Source: CAZQVN01 sp964596775 (GTDB lineage Bacteria > Eisenbacteria > RBG-16-71-46 > JABDJR01 > JAWXBZ01). Taken from it: a stretch of 64,000 bases of DNA. This document shows positions 34,101 through 40,689 of the stretch, in pieces (the first letter of the stretch is position 1; every line of letters begins with the position of its first letter). The position numbers and the translations under genes were made by a program. The notes beneath the pieces were generated by a model. That model ran no database searches, had not been told where the DNA came from, and was given only the letters and a program-made list of their open reading frames with translations. The stretch covers positions 3,626 through 67,625 of the forward strand of contig CAZQVN010000018.1 of assembly GCA_964596775.1 (NCBI GenBank), given 5' to 3'.

Positions 34101-34188
34101 GACCGCGCTCGACAAGTTCCGGACCCTGGCCCCGGGCGACAGCCGCGCCGAAGCGCTGGAAGAGGCCCTGTCCGAAACTCCGTTCTAG
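31126..34188 (+). CDS. Dual GT2 glycosyltransferase with TPR repeats
   Basis: A 1020-aa protein built as GT2-TPR-linker-GT2-TPR. Both GT2 domains are of the SunS/WaaE-like kind, with TACLIVKDESRHLTGCLESI and the acidic SIDADERLDY at about residue 85, and the second copy from about 523 (SVCLIVRNEEKHLPACLDSV, VLDADERLRRD). TPR arrays follow each (about 200-460 and 690-1010), joined by an Ala/Pro linker (about 460-520). GT2-TPR proteins commonly glycosylate Ser/Cys of surface proteins. ATG 31126 has GGGGGAG upstream. It is the last gene of the flagellar operon; flagellin as substrate is an inference. Confidence 0.85.
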   Translation: MPFTERPRLTACLIVKDESRHLTGCLESIRDWADEIIVVDTGSSDDSAEIARRVGAKVHEATWEGDFSRARNTALEHATGDWVLSIDADERLDYINGGRLLRLIAEAPPEIDAYQLRIVSAADAMNSGVELVHFYPRLFRRRGDIRFRGRLHEQIHRGNVPLGPGAPKTPLSIYHLGYADPEKNRIRLSRNHDIALSEASGLPDNPSARLKLADTYVMVGRLDEAEKIYDGLLATEQLGELKANIRWNLAVCRFKAGSLDRALEQLDLAVEEFPGLMGTRFMRAELLMEAGRHAEALVLLEDLLKPGQRIDPRLTDIRPQPAFLWTLKGVCLATLGRPAEAEGAFDEALVLDPQLFAAHAHRADLLMALGRAAEALPAYLRACALRPDLGSVRIKAGLILLDQGRGEDGVALVQEAARLDPSLADQAGNILTYAADHGDFDRAELDAFLETMRERPAADAAAPVVPPSPEVPAEESAAAAEPDAADATAIIDLDESRAVRDPAAGTAPAATAPAAAAANGALISVCLIVRNEEKHLPACLDSVREIADEIVVCDTGSTDDTVRIAEAAGARVVRFPWCDDFSAARNRALEAASGSWILVLDADERLRRDSAAAIRELVATGRADGYNVAIESITRGDMTHRFVGNYCRLFRNDPRVRFEGRVHEQVYPALRRAGFRVIPSELVIDHEGYAFDADTMERKKRRNLELLEREAAEKPGDHFVQFNLGVACFSLQDMERAERCFREAVQSTREPLSPEVLAIAHARLSQCTLARGDRAQSARDARNALAIDPDAPIPRFVLATIACHDQKFADAAESFRRILKTGDPATGDGLDRAEVSRELGICLYRMKEYAEAAEAFSAAAAGLDDDAMVRLFLGNALAHAGRFDEAYAAYGAALERDPGLEDARGNLEIMAVELGYRYFDAGNPEEALAVVPADTRNTELLFLKAVSEYGLERLEESRRTLETLNAIDGTFAEAWWNMALVCRSLGDIDAARTALDKFRTLAPGDSRAEALEEALSETPF

Positions 34189-34422
34189 CGGCTTTCCGTT
34201 CCCGTTGTCACCCGGCCTGCCGTCAGCGTGGCCGCATCCGCCGAGTGTCATCTTCCCTGTTGCAACAACCATTTGTCCGGCGTTCGTATGATCTCACACC
34301 CCAAAACGATTCGCGTGTCTCTTCAATAGTCGTTCTTTTTCGACAATTTCTCCATCGCAGGCGTCAAGCTCCATTCGGACATGCCGATCCAGTACTCGTC
34401 CCGGAGTTCTGGAGAACGATCG

Positions 34423-35952
34423 ATGAGCCACAGCGACGAAAATCAGGGCAGTCCCGTTCCCGGCGCGCACGACGCGTCGGAAGCGTTCCCCACACCCGGA
34501 ACTCCCGGCGCCCGCGAGACGGACGGAGGATCCGATCGGACCGACGCGAAGCGTTGCCTGAGGCGGATCGAGGAAGCCGCGCGCCGGTTTGCCGCCGGGG
34601 AGCGGGGGCATCGCGTTCCCGTGGACGGCGGCGCTTTCGGGCCGCTCATCGAGGCCTTCAACCGGATGGCCGAAGAGTCGGAGCGGATGGCCATCGAACT
34701 GGACCGGCGGACCGCGGAACACCATACGGCGCTCGAGGAACGGAACCAGGCACTCATCGAGAGCGAGGCCCGGAAGAGCGCCATCCTCGAGTCGGCGCTG
34801 GACGCCTTCATCACGATGGACTGCGAGGGGACGATCACGGAGTTCAACACCGCCGCCGAGCGGATTTTCGGCTACCGCAAGGAGGACGCCGTGGGCCGCC
34901 AGCTCGCCGACCTCATCGTTCCCGCGCAGCTGCGGGAGCAGCACCGGGAGGGGCTGAAGAGGCACGTGGCCTCCGGGATCAGCCGGATTCTCGGGCGCCA
35001 GCTCGAACTGCCGGCGATGCGCGCCGACGGCACGGAGTTCCCCGCCGAGGTGGCCATCGTCAAGGTGGACGGGCCGGGGGGAAAGCCGTTCTTCACCGGC
35101 TACATCCGTGACCTGACGGTCCGCAAGAAGGCCGAGGAATCGCTGAAGAAGAGCGAGGAACAGCTCCTGCACTCCCAGAAGATGGAGGCGATCGGGAGCC
35201 TGGCCGGGGGCGTGGCCCACGACTTCAACAACCTGCTCACCGCCATCCTCGGCCAGGCCCAGCTGGTGCTCCTGAAGATGAGCCCGGATGATCCGCTCCG
35301 GAATCGCCTCGCGGCGATCCGCGACGCGGGGGAGCGGGGAGCGCTCCTGACCCAGCAGCTGCTCGCGTTCAGCCGCAAGGAAACCGCGGCCGCCTCCAGG
35401 CTGGACCTGGGCGAGGTCGTCCTCGGTTTCCAGGACCTGGTGCGCCGGGTTATCGGCGAGGACGTGGCCATCCGCCTCGAAGTCGGAAAGCAGGCGCTGC
35501 CGATCCTGGCCGACAAGGGACAGGTCGAGCAGATCCTTCTCAATCTCTGCGTGAATGCCCGCGACGCGATGCCCGAGGGAGGAACGCTGACCGTGTCCAC
35601 GAACCGGGTCGACGCCACCGTCGAAGGTCACGCGGAAGGCTCCGCCGGTTACGCCGAACTGCGGGTTGCCGACACCGGAACCGGAATGAGCGAGGAGACG
35701 CGCCGCCGGATGTTCGAGCCGTTCTACACGACGAAGGAGCGCGGCAAGGGAACGGGCCTTGGCCTGTCCACGGTGTACGGCATCGTCCAGCAGTGGAGCG
35801 GAACCATCACGGTCCTCGAGAACCCGGCCGGCGGCACGATCTTCCGCATCCGGTTTCCGCTCGACGCGGCCGCCGCCGCGCCCCTCCCCGCAAAAGGCCG
35901 CTGCCCGTTCGGGCACGGAGCGCCCCGGGACGATGCGTCCCGGGCCGCCTGA
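34423..35952 (+). CDS. Soluble HAMP-PAS histidine kinase without a partner regulator
   Basis: A 509-aa kinase with no membrane segment. Residues ~50-110 look like a HAMP domain (RRFAAGERGHRVPVDGGAFGPLIEAFNRMAEES), unusual without an adjacent transmembrane helix. A PAS domain (about 125-240) with the motif FNTAAERIFGYRKEDAVGR follows, then the phospho-acceptor H266 in GGVAHDFNNLLTAILG and a HATPase domain (NLCVNARDAMPEG, GTGLGLSTVYGIV). ATG 34423 has GGAGA 7 nt upstream. No response regulator is adjacent, so it is an orphan kinase placed between two flagellar blocks. The TGTTGCAACA palindrome at 34258-34267 lies in its upstream region. Confidence 0.82.
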   Translation: MSHSDENQGSPVPGAHDASEAFPTPGTPGARETDGGSDRTDAKRCLRRIEEAARRFAAGERGHRVPVDGGAFGPLIEAFNRMAEESERMAIELDRRTAEHHTALEERNQALIESEARKSAILESALDAFITMDCEGTITEFNTAAERIFGYRKEDAVGRQLADLIVPAQLREQHREGLKRHVASGISRILGRQLELPAMRADGTEFPAEVAIVKVDGPGGKPFFTGYIRDLTVRKKAEESLKKSEEQLLHSQKMEAIGSLAGGVAHDFNNLLTAILGQAQLVLLKMSPDDPLRNRLAAIRDAGERGALLTQQLLAFSRKETAAASRLDLGEVVLGFQDLVRRVIGEDVAIRLEVGKQALPILADKGQVEQILLNLCVNARDAMPEGGTLTVSTNRVDATVEGHAEGSAGYAELRVADTGTGMSEETRRRMFEPFYTTKERGKGTGLGLSTVYGIVQQWSGTITVLENPAGGTIFRIRFPLDAAAAAPLPAKGRCPFGHGAPRDDASRAA

Positions 35953-36091
35953 TATCGTGCGCGGCCCGGCCGGGCCGGTTCCCGGACAGGGCATCCCGAC
36001 TTCAGGCTCCCCGCCTGCCGGACCGGGTCAAAACCCCCGGAACTTCCTCGAACAAAACCGCTTGCACACGCCCCGGACACGAAGAAATTCC

Positions 36092-36119
36092 TAAAGCATC
36101 TCCCCGAAGCGGACGATCC
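36092..36119 (+). promoter_or_regulatory. Candidate sigma-28 (FliA-type) promoter of flagellin
   Basis: TAAA at 36092-36095, a 16-bp spacer, then GACGATCC matches the TAAA-N15-GCCGATAA consensus at about 9 of 12 positions, with one extra spacer base. It lies ~160 bp before the flagellin start. No sigma-54 motif was found here. Confidence 0.35.
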
Positions 36120-36215
36120 ATGGCTCATGAAGTGATCGAACCGGCGGACGCGTCACCCCCGACGCGCCGCGCGAGCTCCCGGGAAATGCCCGGGGCACTG
36201 TTCGCATCACTCCAT

Positions 36216-36231
36216 CGGGTATGGATACCCG
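36216..36231 (+). promoter_or_regulatory. GGA-loop hairpin in flagellin leader, candidate CsrA-binding site
   Basis: CGGGTATGGATACCCG folds into a perfect 6-bp stem with loop TGGA, exposing GGA as CsrA requires. Two further GGA motifs lie downstream at 36258-36260 and in the ribosome-binding site at 36268-36270. A CsrA dimer could bridge the hairpin and the Shine-Dalgarno sequence. Confidence 0.5.
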
Positions 36232-36280
36232 CTCTGGCCCGGTACCGACCGGGGCAGGGACAGCTAAGGAGAGTGCCACC

Positions 36281-37120
36281 ATGGCAGAAGGCGATATCAC
36301 CAGAATCAGGTCCAACATCCAGGGCCTGAACATCCTCAACGCGCTCCGCAACGTCAACAACAACCTGACCACCCACCAGCTGCGTCTCGCCACCGGCAAG
36401 CGGATCAACTCCGCCGGCGACGATCCGGCGGGTCTGTCGATCGCCACCCGCCTCCAGGGCCGTTCGCGGACCCTCAAGCAGGTGTTCGAGAACATCGGAG
36501 AGGCCAAGAACATTCTCTCCGTTGCCGAGGGTGGACTCGCGAAGTTGAACGACATCCTGACCGACATCCAAGCCAAGATCTCCAAGGCCGCCTCGGATTC
36601 GATCGGAACCATCGAGCGTCAGGCCATCAGCCAGCAGATCGTGTCGCTGACCGACGAAATCGACTCGATCGCCGCGAACACGAAGTTCAACGGCGTGCAG
36701 CTGCTCGGTTCGGCCTCCACGTTCACGTTCCAGACGGCCGAGTCCGCCCAGACGGCGTACTCCACCTCGAAGTACTTCGCCACGTTCCTCGGGCTGACGA
36801 ACGTCGACGCCCTGACGAACGGCTCCGTGATCAACAGCACGAACTACCTCACCTACCTGAACGAAGTCACCGCGGCGCTGAATACGGTCAGCTCCGGCCT
36901 GACGACGATCGGTTCGCTCACGAACCGTTTCACGGTGAAGGAAGACGTGATCTCGGTCGAGCAGGCGAACACCGAAGCGGCGTACAACCGGATCCTGAAC
37001 GCGGACATCGCTTCGGAACAGCTGGAAGCGACGAAGTTCCAGATCCTGTCGCAGACGGCCCTCGCGATCCTCGGCCAGTCCAACCAGAACAGCGCAGGAG
37101 TCCTTTCACTCTTCCGGTAG
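36281..37120 (+). CDS. fliC: Flagellin (filament protein)
   Basis: The 279-aa flagellin is near the minimal size: conserved D0/D1 helices with a short central region (about 130-200). The N-terminal part has LRLATGKRINSAGDDPAGLSIATRLQ, and the C-terminal part has ISVEQANTEAAYNRILNADIASEQLEATKFQILSQTALAILGQSNQ, both strongly conserved. ATG 36281 has AAGGAG 9 nt upstream. The central region is rich in Ser/Thr (possible O-glycosylation sites), in line with the glycosyltransferases upstream. The 328-bp leader region holds a candidate sigma-28 promoter and a CsrA-like hairpin. fliS and fliD follow. Confidence 0.96.
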   Translation: MAEGDITRIRSNIQGLNILNALRNVNNNLTTHQLRLATGKRINSAGDDPAGLSIATRLQGRSRTLKQVFENIGEAKNILSVAEGGLAKLNDILTDIQAKISKAASDSIGTIERQAISQQIVSLTDEIDSIAANTKFNGVQLLGSASTFTFQTAESAQTAYSTSKYFATFLGLTNVDALTNGSVINSTNYLTYLNEVTAALNTVSSGLTTIGSLTNRFTVKEDVISVEQANTEAAYNRILNADIASEQLEATKFQILSQTALAILGQSNQNSAGVLSLFR

Positions 37121-37140
37121 GCCCGTGAGGCCGCGGGGAA

Positions 37141-37162
37141 GGTTCACCCTTCGGGGTGAGCC
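37141..37162 (+). terminator. Strong UUCG-loop hairpin after flagellin
   Basis: GGTTCACCC-TTCG-GGGTGAGCC forms a 9-bp stem (one T-G wobble) capped by the very stable TTCG tetraloop, 20 bp after the flagellin stop. No T-run follows, so it may stabilise the 3' end of the abundant flagellin mRNA rather than stop all transcription into fliS. Confidence 0.5.
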
Positions 37163-37259
37163 GGCCCCGGCCGGAACAGGTGAACGTTAACCCAGTCATC
37201 CCGGACCGGGAGGGGGAGGGATCCCCCTTCCGGGCCGGAAGCGGAGCGGATTTCAGCTT

Positions 37260-37595
37260 ATGAGCCAGGCACTGACCACATACGCGGCGTCGTCGAACAA
37301 CTACCGTGAACAGGAAATCCAGGCGATGAGCCAGGAGGAACTGATCCTGTTCACCTACCGGCTCGGCGTGCGCGCCGTTCGCAAGAAGGACCGCACGATG
37401 TCCATCCGCGTCCTGACCGAGCTCGTCAACGGCCTGAACTTCGAGGCCGGCGACATCGCGGGCAAGCTGCTGACCCTGTACGACTACATGATCCGCCAGG
37501 TTCGCGAAGGGAATTTCGAGGAAGTGGAAACCATGCTGTCGGATCTCCTGGCAACATGGGAAAAGGCCCTCGGCACGAAGGTCGAGGCCGCATAG
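37260..37595 (+). CDS. fliS: Flagellin export chaperone FliS
   Basis: FliS binds the flagellin C-terminus and prevents premature polymerisation in the cytosol. The 111-aa helical protein has the family pattern YREQEIQAMSQEELILFTYRLGVRAVRKKD, then GDIAGKLLTLYDYMIRQVREGNFEEVETMLSDLLATWEKAL (both in part). The size and position between flagellin and fliD fit. Confidence 0.88.
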   Translation: MSQALTTYAASSNNYREQEIQAMSQEELILFTYRLGVRAVRKKDRTMSIRVLTELVNGLNFEAGDIAGKLLTLYDYMIRQVREGNFEEVETMLSDLLATWEKALGTKVEAA

Positions 37596-37652
37596 GCAAT
37601 TGCGAAGGCGCTCGCCCTTGAACGGGCGGGCGGGTTCACGGGAGTGTTTTCA

Positions 37653-39041
37653 ATGAGCATCGGTTCCGCAACCGGAGGATCACTCGACAGCTTCATCGCG
37701 CAGCTGATTTCTCTCGAACGGTTTCCGGCCGTCAAGCTGGAAAAGTCGAAAACGGTCGTGGCCCAGAAGCTGGCTGTCCTGTCGGACATCGACTCGAAGT
37801 TGACGGCGCTCAAGAACGCGCTCTCGGGGCTCAAGAGCTCCGGCTCCCTCTCCTCGCTTCATGCATTCACCGTTTCCTCCAGCGACGACAAGGTCCTGAC
37901 CGCCACGGCCAACTCCGACGCGTCGGCCGGCACGCACGTTCTCCGCGTGTCGAGCCTCGCGCGGTCGCACGCCCTGGCCTCGGGAAGCTTCATCAGCTCC
38001 GGAACGTCCTTTGCGGCGGGTACCCACGGGTTCAACGTGACCGTGGACGGAACGACGACCAGCGTCAACGTCACCGTGGCCGAAGGGGACACGAACGCGA
38101 CCGTGCTGGCCAGGGCCGCCTCGGCGGTGAACCTGTCCGGCGCGGCGGTGTCCGCCTCCGTCGTGACGACGGATGCGGCCACCGGCGCCCAGAAGCTCGT
38201 TCTCACGTCGAAGGAGAGCGGAACCCGGAACATCATCGCGAGCATTTCCGATACCACGGGGTCCTTCGCGACCTCCCTCGGCATCGCCGGAACCTCGTCG
38301 ACGACCGCGTACTCGGCGGCCACGACGCTGACCGCGGCCAACGCCGTGTTCACGCTGAACGGGATCAGCCTCTCGAGTTCCTCGAACAACGTTTCCGACG
38401 CGCTCGCCGGCCTCACGCTCGACCTGAAGGGAATCGAGACGGGCACGGACGTGACGATCAAGATCGCCGCGGACACGGAGAAGGGGAAGGAGAAGGTCGA
38501 GGAGTTCCTGGCGAAGTACAACGAGCTCCTGACCCATGTCCGGAGCAAGCTGGCCACCAGCGACAAGTTCGAAACACGCGGCATCCTGGCCGGCTCGACG
38601 TCGTTCGTGACGCTGATCAACGACCTGAGGTTCGGGGCCACCCGGAGCGTTTCCGGCCTGGCGTCCGGCAGCCTCGCCAGTCTCGGGGAAATCGGCATCT
38701 CGGCGGACCGCGAAGGAAAGCTCACGCTGTCCGACGCAGGCAAGCTGGAGGCGGCCCTGTCCACGAAACTCGGCCAGGTGGAAGACCTGCTCGGGTCCGC
38801 GGACGGCGTGGCCAACCGGCTTGCCACGGTCGTGGCCAATTTCACGGGAACGAACGGAAGCCTGGAACAGGAAAAAAATCTTCTCGACAGCCAGACACGG
38901 CGGCTGAACGAGCGGATCGCCCAGATCGACGCACGGCTGGTCCAGCGGGAAAAGATCCTGCGGGCCCAGTATGGACGGATGATCGAAATCGTGACACGAC
39001 TCACCGGGCAGCAGGTCAATCTCGGTGGGAGTGGGTTTTAA
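37653..39041 (+). CDS. fliD: Filament cap protein FliD (hook-associated protein 2)
   Basis: FliD caps the filament and inserts flagellin subunits. The 462-aa protein has the N-terminal helix SLDSFIAQLISLERFPAVKLEKSK, a central region of Ala/Thr/Ser-rich beta domains (VLRVSSLARSHALASG, TVTVAEGDTNATV-like), and the C-terminal FliD_C helix (SLEQEKNLLDSQTRRLNERIAQIDARLVQREKILRAQYGRM, in part). ATG 37653 is chosen with GGGAG upstream; a GTG at 37644 in frame is also possible. It is followed by flaG 9 bp later. Confidence 0.92.
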   Translation: MSIGSATGGSLDSFIAQLISLERFPAVKLEKSKTVVAQKLAVLSDIDSKLTALKNALSGLKSSGSLSSLHAFTVSSSDDKVLTATANSDASAGTHVLRVSSLARSHALASGSFISSGTSFAAGTHGFNVTVDGTTTSVNVTVAEGDTNATVLARAASAVNLSGAAVSASVVTTDAATGAQKLVLTSKESGTRNIIASISDTTGSFATSLGIAGTSSTTAYSAATTLTAANAVFTLNGISLSSSSNNVSDALAGLTLDLKGIETGTDVTIKIAADTEKGKEKVEEFLAKYNELLTHVRSKLATSDKFETRGILAGSTSFVTLINDLRFGATRSVSGLASGSLASLGEIGISADREGKLTLSDAGKLEAALSTKLGQVEDLLGSADGVANRLATVVANFTGTNGSLEQEKNLLDSQTRRLNERIAQIDARLVQREKILRAQYGRMIEIVTRLTGQQVNLGGSGF

Positions 39042-39050
39042 GAGGTAACG

Positions 39051-39437
39051 ATGATCAATCGAATCGGTGATGGATCCCAGGATCAGGCAGCGCTGGCGGC
39101 TTCGCTGGCGATCGCCGGCGTCCAGGGAAGCCCGGACCGGGCCCGGGCGGAAGAACCACGCAGCCGCGTGGACGAAACCCGGAAATTCGAGCCGGACAAG
39201 CCGGAGGACGAGGACTCCGACAAGGGGTTGAAGGCGGCCCGGTCGATCCTCGCTGACCTCGCCGACCCCAATGTCGGCGTGACCTTCGTCAAGGTCGAAG
39301 GGGTCGACGACCTCGTCATCCGGGTCATGAACCGCAAGACCGGCGAAGTCGTCCGGCAGGTCCCTCCCGACGAGGTCGTGGAGATGAAGAAGCGCTTCGC
39401 GGAGCTTCTCGGGATGTACAAGGACCTGAAGGCGTGA
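39051..39437 (+). CDS. flaG: FlaG family protein
   Basis: FlaG proteins are small cytosolic or secreted proteins found beside fliD that influence filament length. The 128-aa protein has a variable charged N-terminal half and the conserved FlaG core VTFVKVEGVDDLVIRVMNRKTGEVVRQVPPDEVVEMKKR (in part). It overlaps the next gene by 4 bp. Confidence 0.85.
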   Translation: MINRIGDGSQDQAALAASLAIAGVQGSPDRARAEEPRSRVDETRKFEPDKPEDEDSDKGLKAARSILADLADPNVGVTFVKVEGVDDLVIRVMNRKTGEVVRQVPPDEVVEMKKRFAELLGMYKDLKA

Positions 39438-39793
39438 CCGAGCCCCGCTGTGCGGACCGTTCCGCCCCGGACTCCGCGTCGCTCGCGCGACGGCTGGCCG
39501 GCGTGACGCACGCGCTGCTCGCTTCGCTGGACCGCGACGACCTGGACGAGGCGCTGCGGCTCACGGAAGAGCGCGGGCGGCTGATCGCCGAACTCGCCTC
39601 GACCGGCACGGCCGGTTCCGGACTCGATCCGCTCCTGCGCGAGGCCCGCGACGCGGGCCGGAACGCGCTGTCCAGCGCCACGCGGCGGGCGGCGGAGCTG
39701 CACGAGGAGCTCGCCTCGCTCGACACGGGGCGCTCGAGCCTGTCGGCGTACGACCCCGGCAGCGGCGGCGGATCGCTGGACGTATCGCGCTGA
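39434..39793 (+). CDS. Small helical protein, possibly a FliT-like flagellar chaperone
   Basis: A 119-aa protein starting at a GTG that overlaps the flaG stop. The core is helical (about 15-100), with charged repeats such as DDLDEALRLTEERGRLIAELA; the tail is Gly/Ser-rich. FliT chaperones for FliD are about this size and lie at this position after fliS/fliD, but the sequence match is too weak to be sure. Confidence 0.5.
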   Translation: MTEPRCADRSAPDSASLARRLAGVTHALLASLDRDDLDEALRLTEERGRLIAELASTGTAGSGLDPLLREARDAGRNALSSATRRAAELHEELASLDTGRSSLSAYDPGSGGGSLDVSR

Positions 39794-39894
39794 CTGCGCG
39801 GTCGCCCGCGGCGTCGGCCAGGGAATGTCCGCGCAGCTGAGCCGGTGAAGCCGGCCGGTCCCGACCGCACCCGAATCCCCCCGCAAGCCCTCCC

Positions 39895-40689
39895 TTACTT
39901 CAGCGGCCGAACCAGTCCCATCCCCTCGAGGATCTCACCGGCTTCCTCCGACAGCAGAAACGTGACGAAAGCCCGCGCCGCGTCCGGATGATCGGCGTCC
40001 ACCGGGACCGCCGCCGTCCAGGCGATCGGCTCGGAATAGGGGCGCTCCAGCGTGCCGACGACGCGGAAGCGGTCGGTGCCGCGGACGTCGCTGAGATAGA
40101 GAAAGCCCCCCTCCGCATACCCGGTGGCGATCAGCTCCTCCACCTCGAGCGTCGAGTTCTCGTACACCGCCTTGGAGGCGACGGCCGGCCAGACACCCAT
40201 CGCGTTCAGGGCCACCACCGCCATGAGGCCGGCCGGCATCCGGGCCGGATCGGGGAGGGCCACGCGGAGAACGGCCGGGGAGCCCAGCTCCAGCGGCGTG
40301 CGCAGCCGCCCGTAGTTCGGGGCGCAGAGAACGAGCCGGTCCAGCGCGATCGTCTTCGTGAACGCGGCATCGAGGCGCCCTTCGCGCAGAAGGAGGTCGG
40401 CGTCGAAGGCGCCGGCGGACAGGTAGAGGTCGTCCCGCCCGCGCCGCGCCCGCTCCTCGAGCGCGCGGGGCGATTCATGCCGCACCCGGATGTTTACGTC
40501 CGGATGCCGCTCCTGAAACCGCGCGGCCAGGACGGCCACCGCCGATTCGAGGCCGCGCGACGCCGCCAGATCGAGCCGGCCGGAGTCCCGCAGGGGGGCC
40601 GCATCCGCGGCGCCAACCCCCGCGCCCGGCGGAACCCCCATCACCAGAACGAACGCCAGAACACCCGCGGCGCGCAATCCCGTTCTCAT
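39895..40689 (-). CDS. ModA-like periplasmic substrate-binding protein
   Basis: A 264-aa protein with a signal peptide (about 1-28) and the ModA/PstS-type fold: SGRLDLAASRGLESAVAVLAARFQERHPDVNIRVRHES, DDLYLSAGAFDADLLLREG and LVLCAPNYG (in part). ModA binds molybdate or tungstate. The canonical GAPADVFISA is changed here to RRGRDDLYLSAG, so oxyanion specificity is unsure. No modB/modC is present; instead it overlaps the antiporter gene upstream by 4 bp. It may act in sensing or with a transporter elsewhere. Confidence 0.65.
   Translation of the reverse strand: MRTGLRAAGVLAFVLVMGVPPGAGVGAADAAPLRDSGRLDLAASRGLESAVAVLAARFQERHPDVNIRVRHESPRALEERARRGRDDLYLSAGAFDADLLLREGRLDAAFTKTIALDRLVLCAPNYGRLRTPLELGSPAVLRVALPDPARMPAGLMAVVALNAMGVWPAVASKAVYENSTLEVEELIATGYAEGGFLYLSDVRGTDRFRVVGTLERPYSEPIAWTAAVPVDADHPDAARAFVTFLLSEEAGEILEGMGLVRPLK

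Noticed and set aside
31030..34272. Minus-strand ORF of 1080 aa opposite the GT2-TPR gene
   Set aside because: Antisense shadow in high-GC DNA; it has no recognisable motif while the plus strand shows GT2 and TPR signatures.
36040..36075. TTGCA near 36062 as a sigma-54 -12 box for flagellin
   Set aside because: No GG lies 10 bp upstream of the GC, so the -24 element is missing; a sigma-28-like site is the better candidate.
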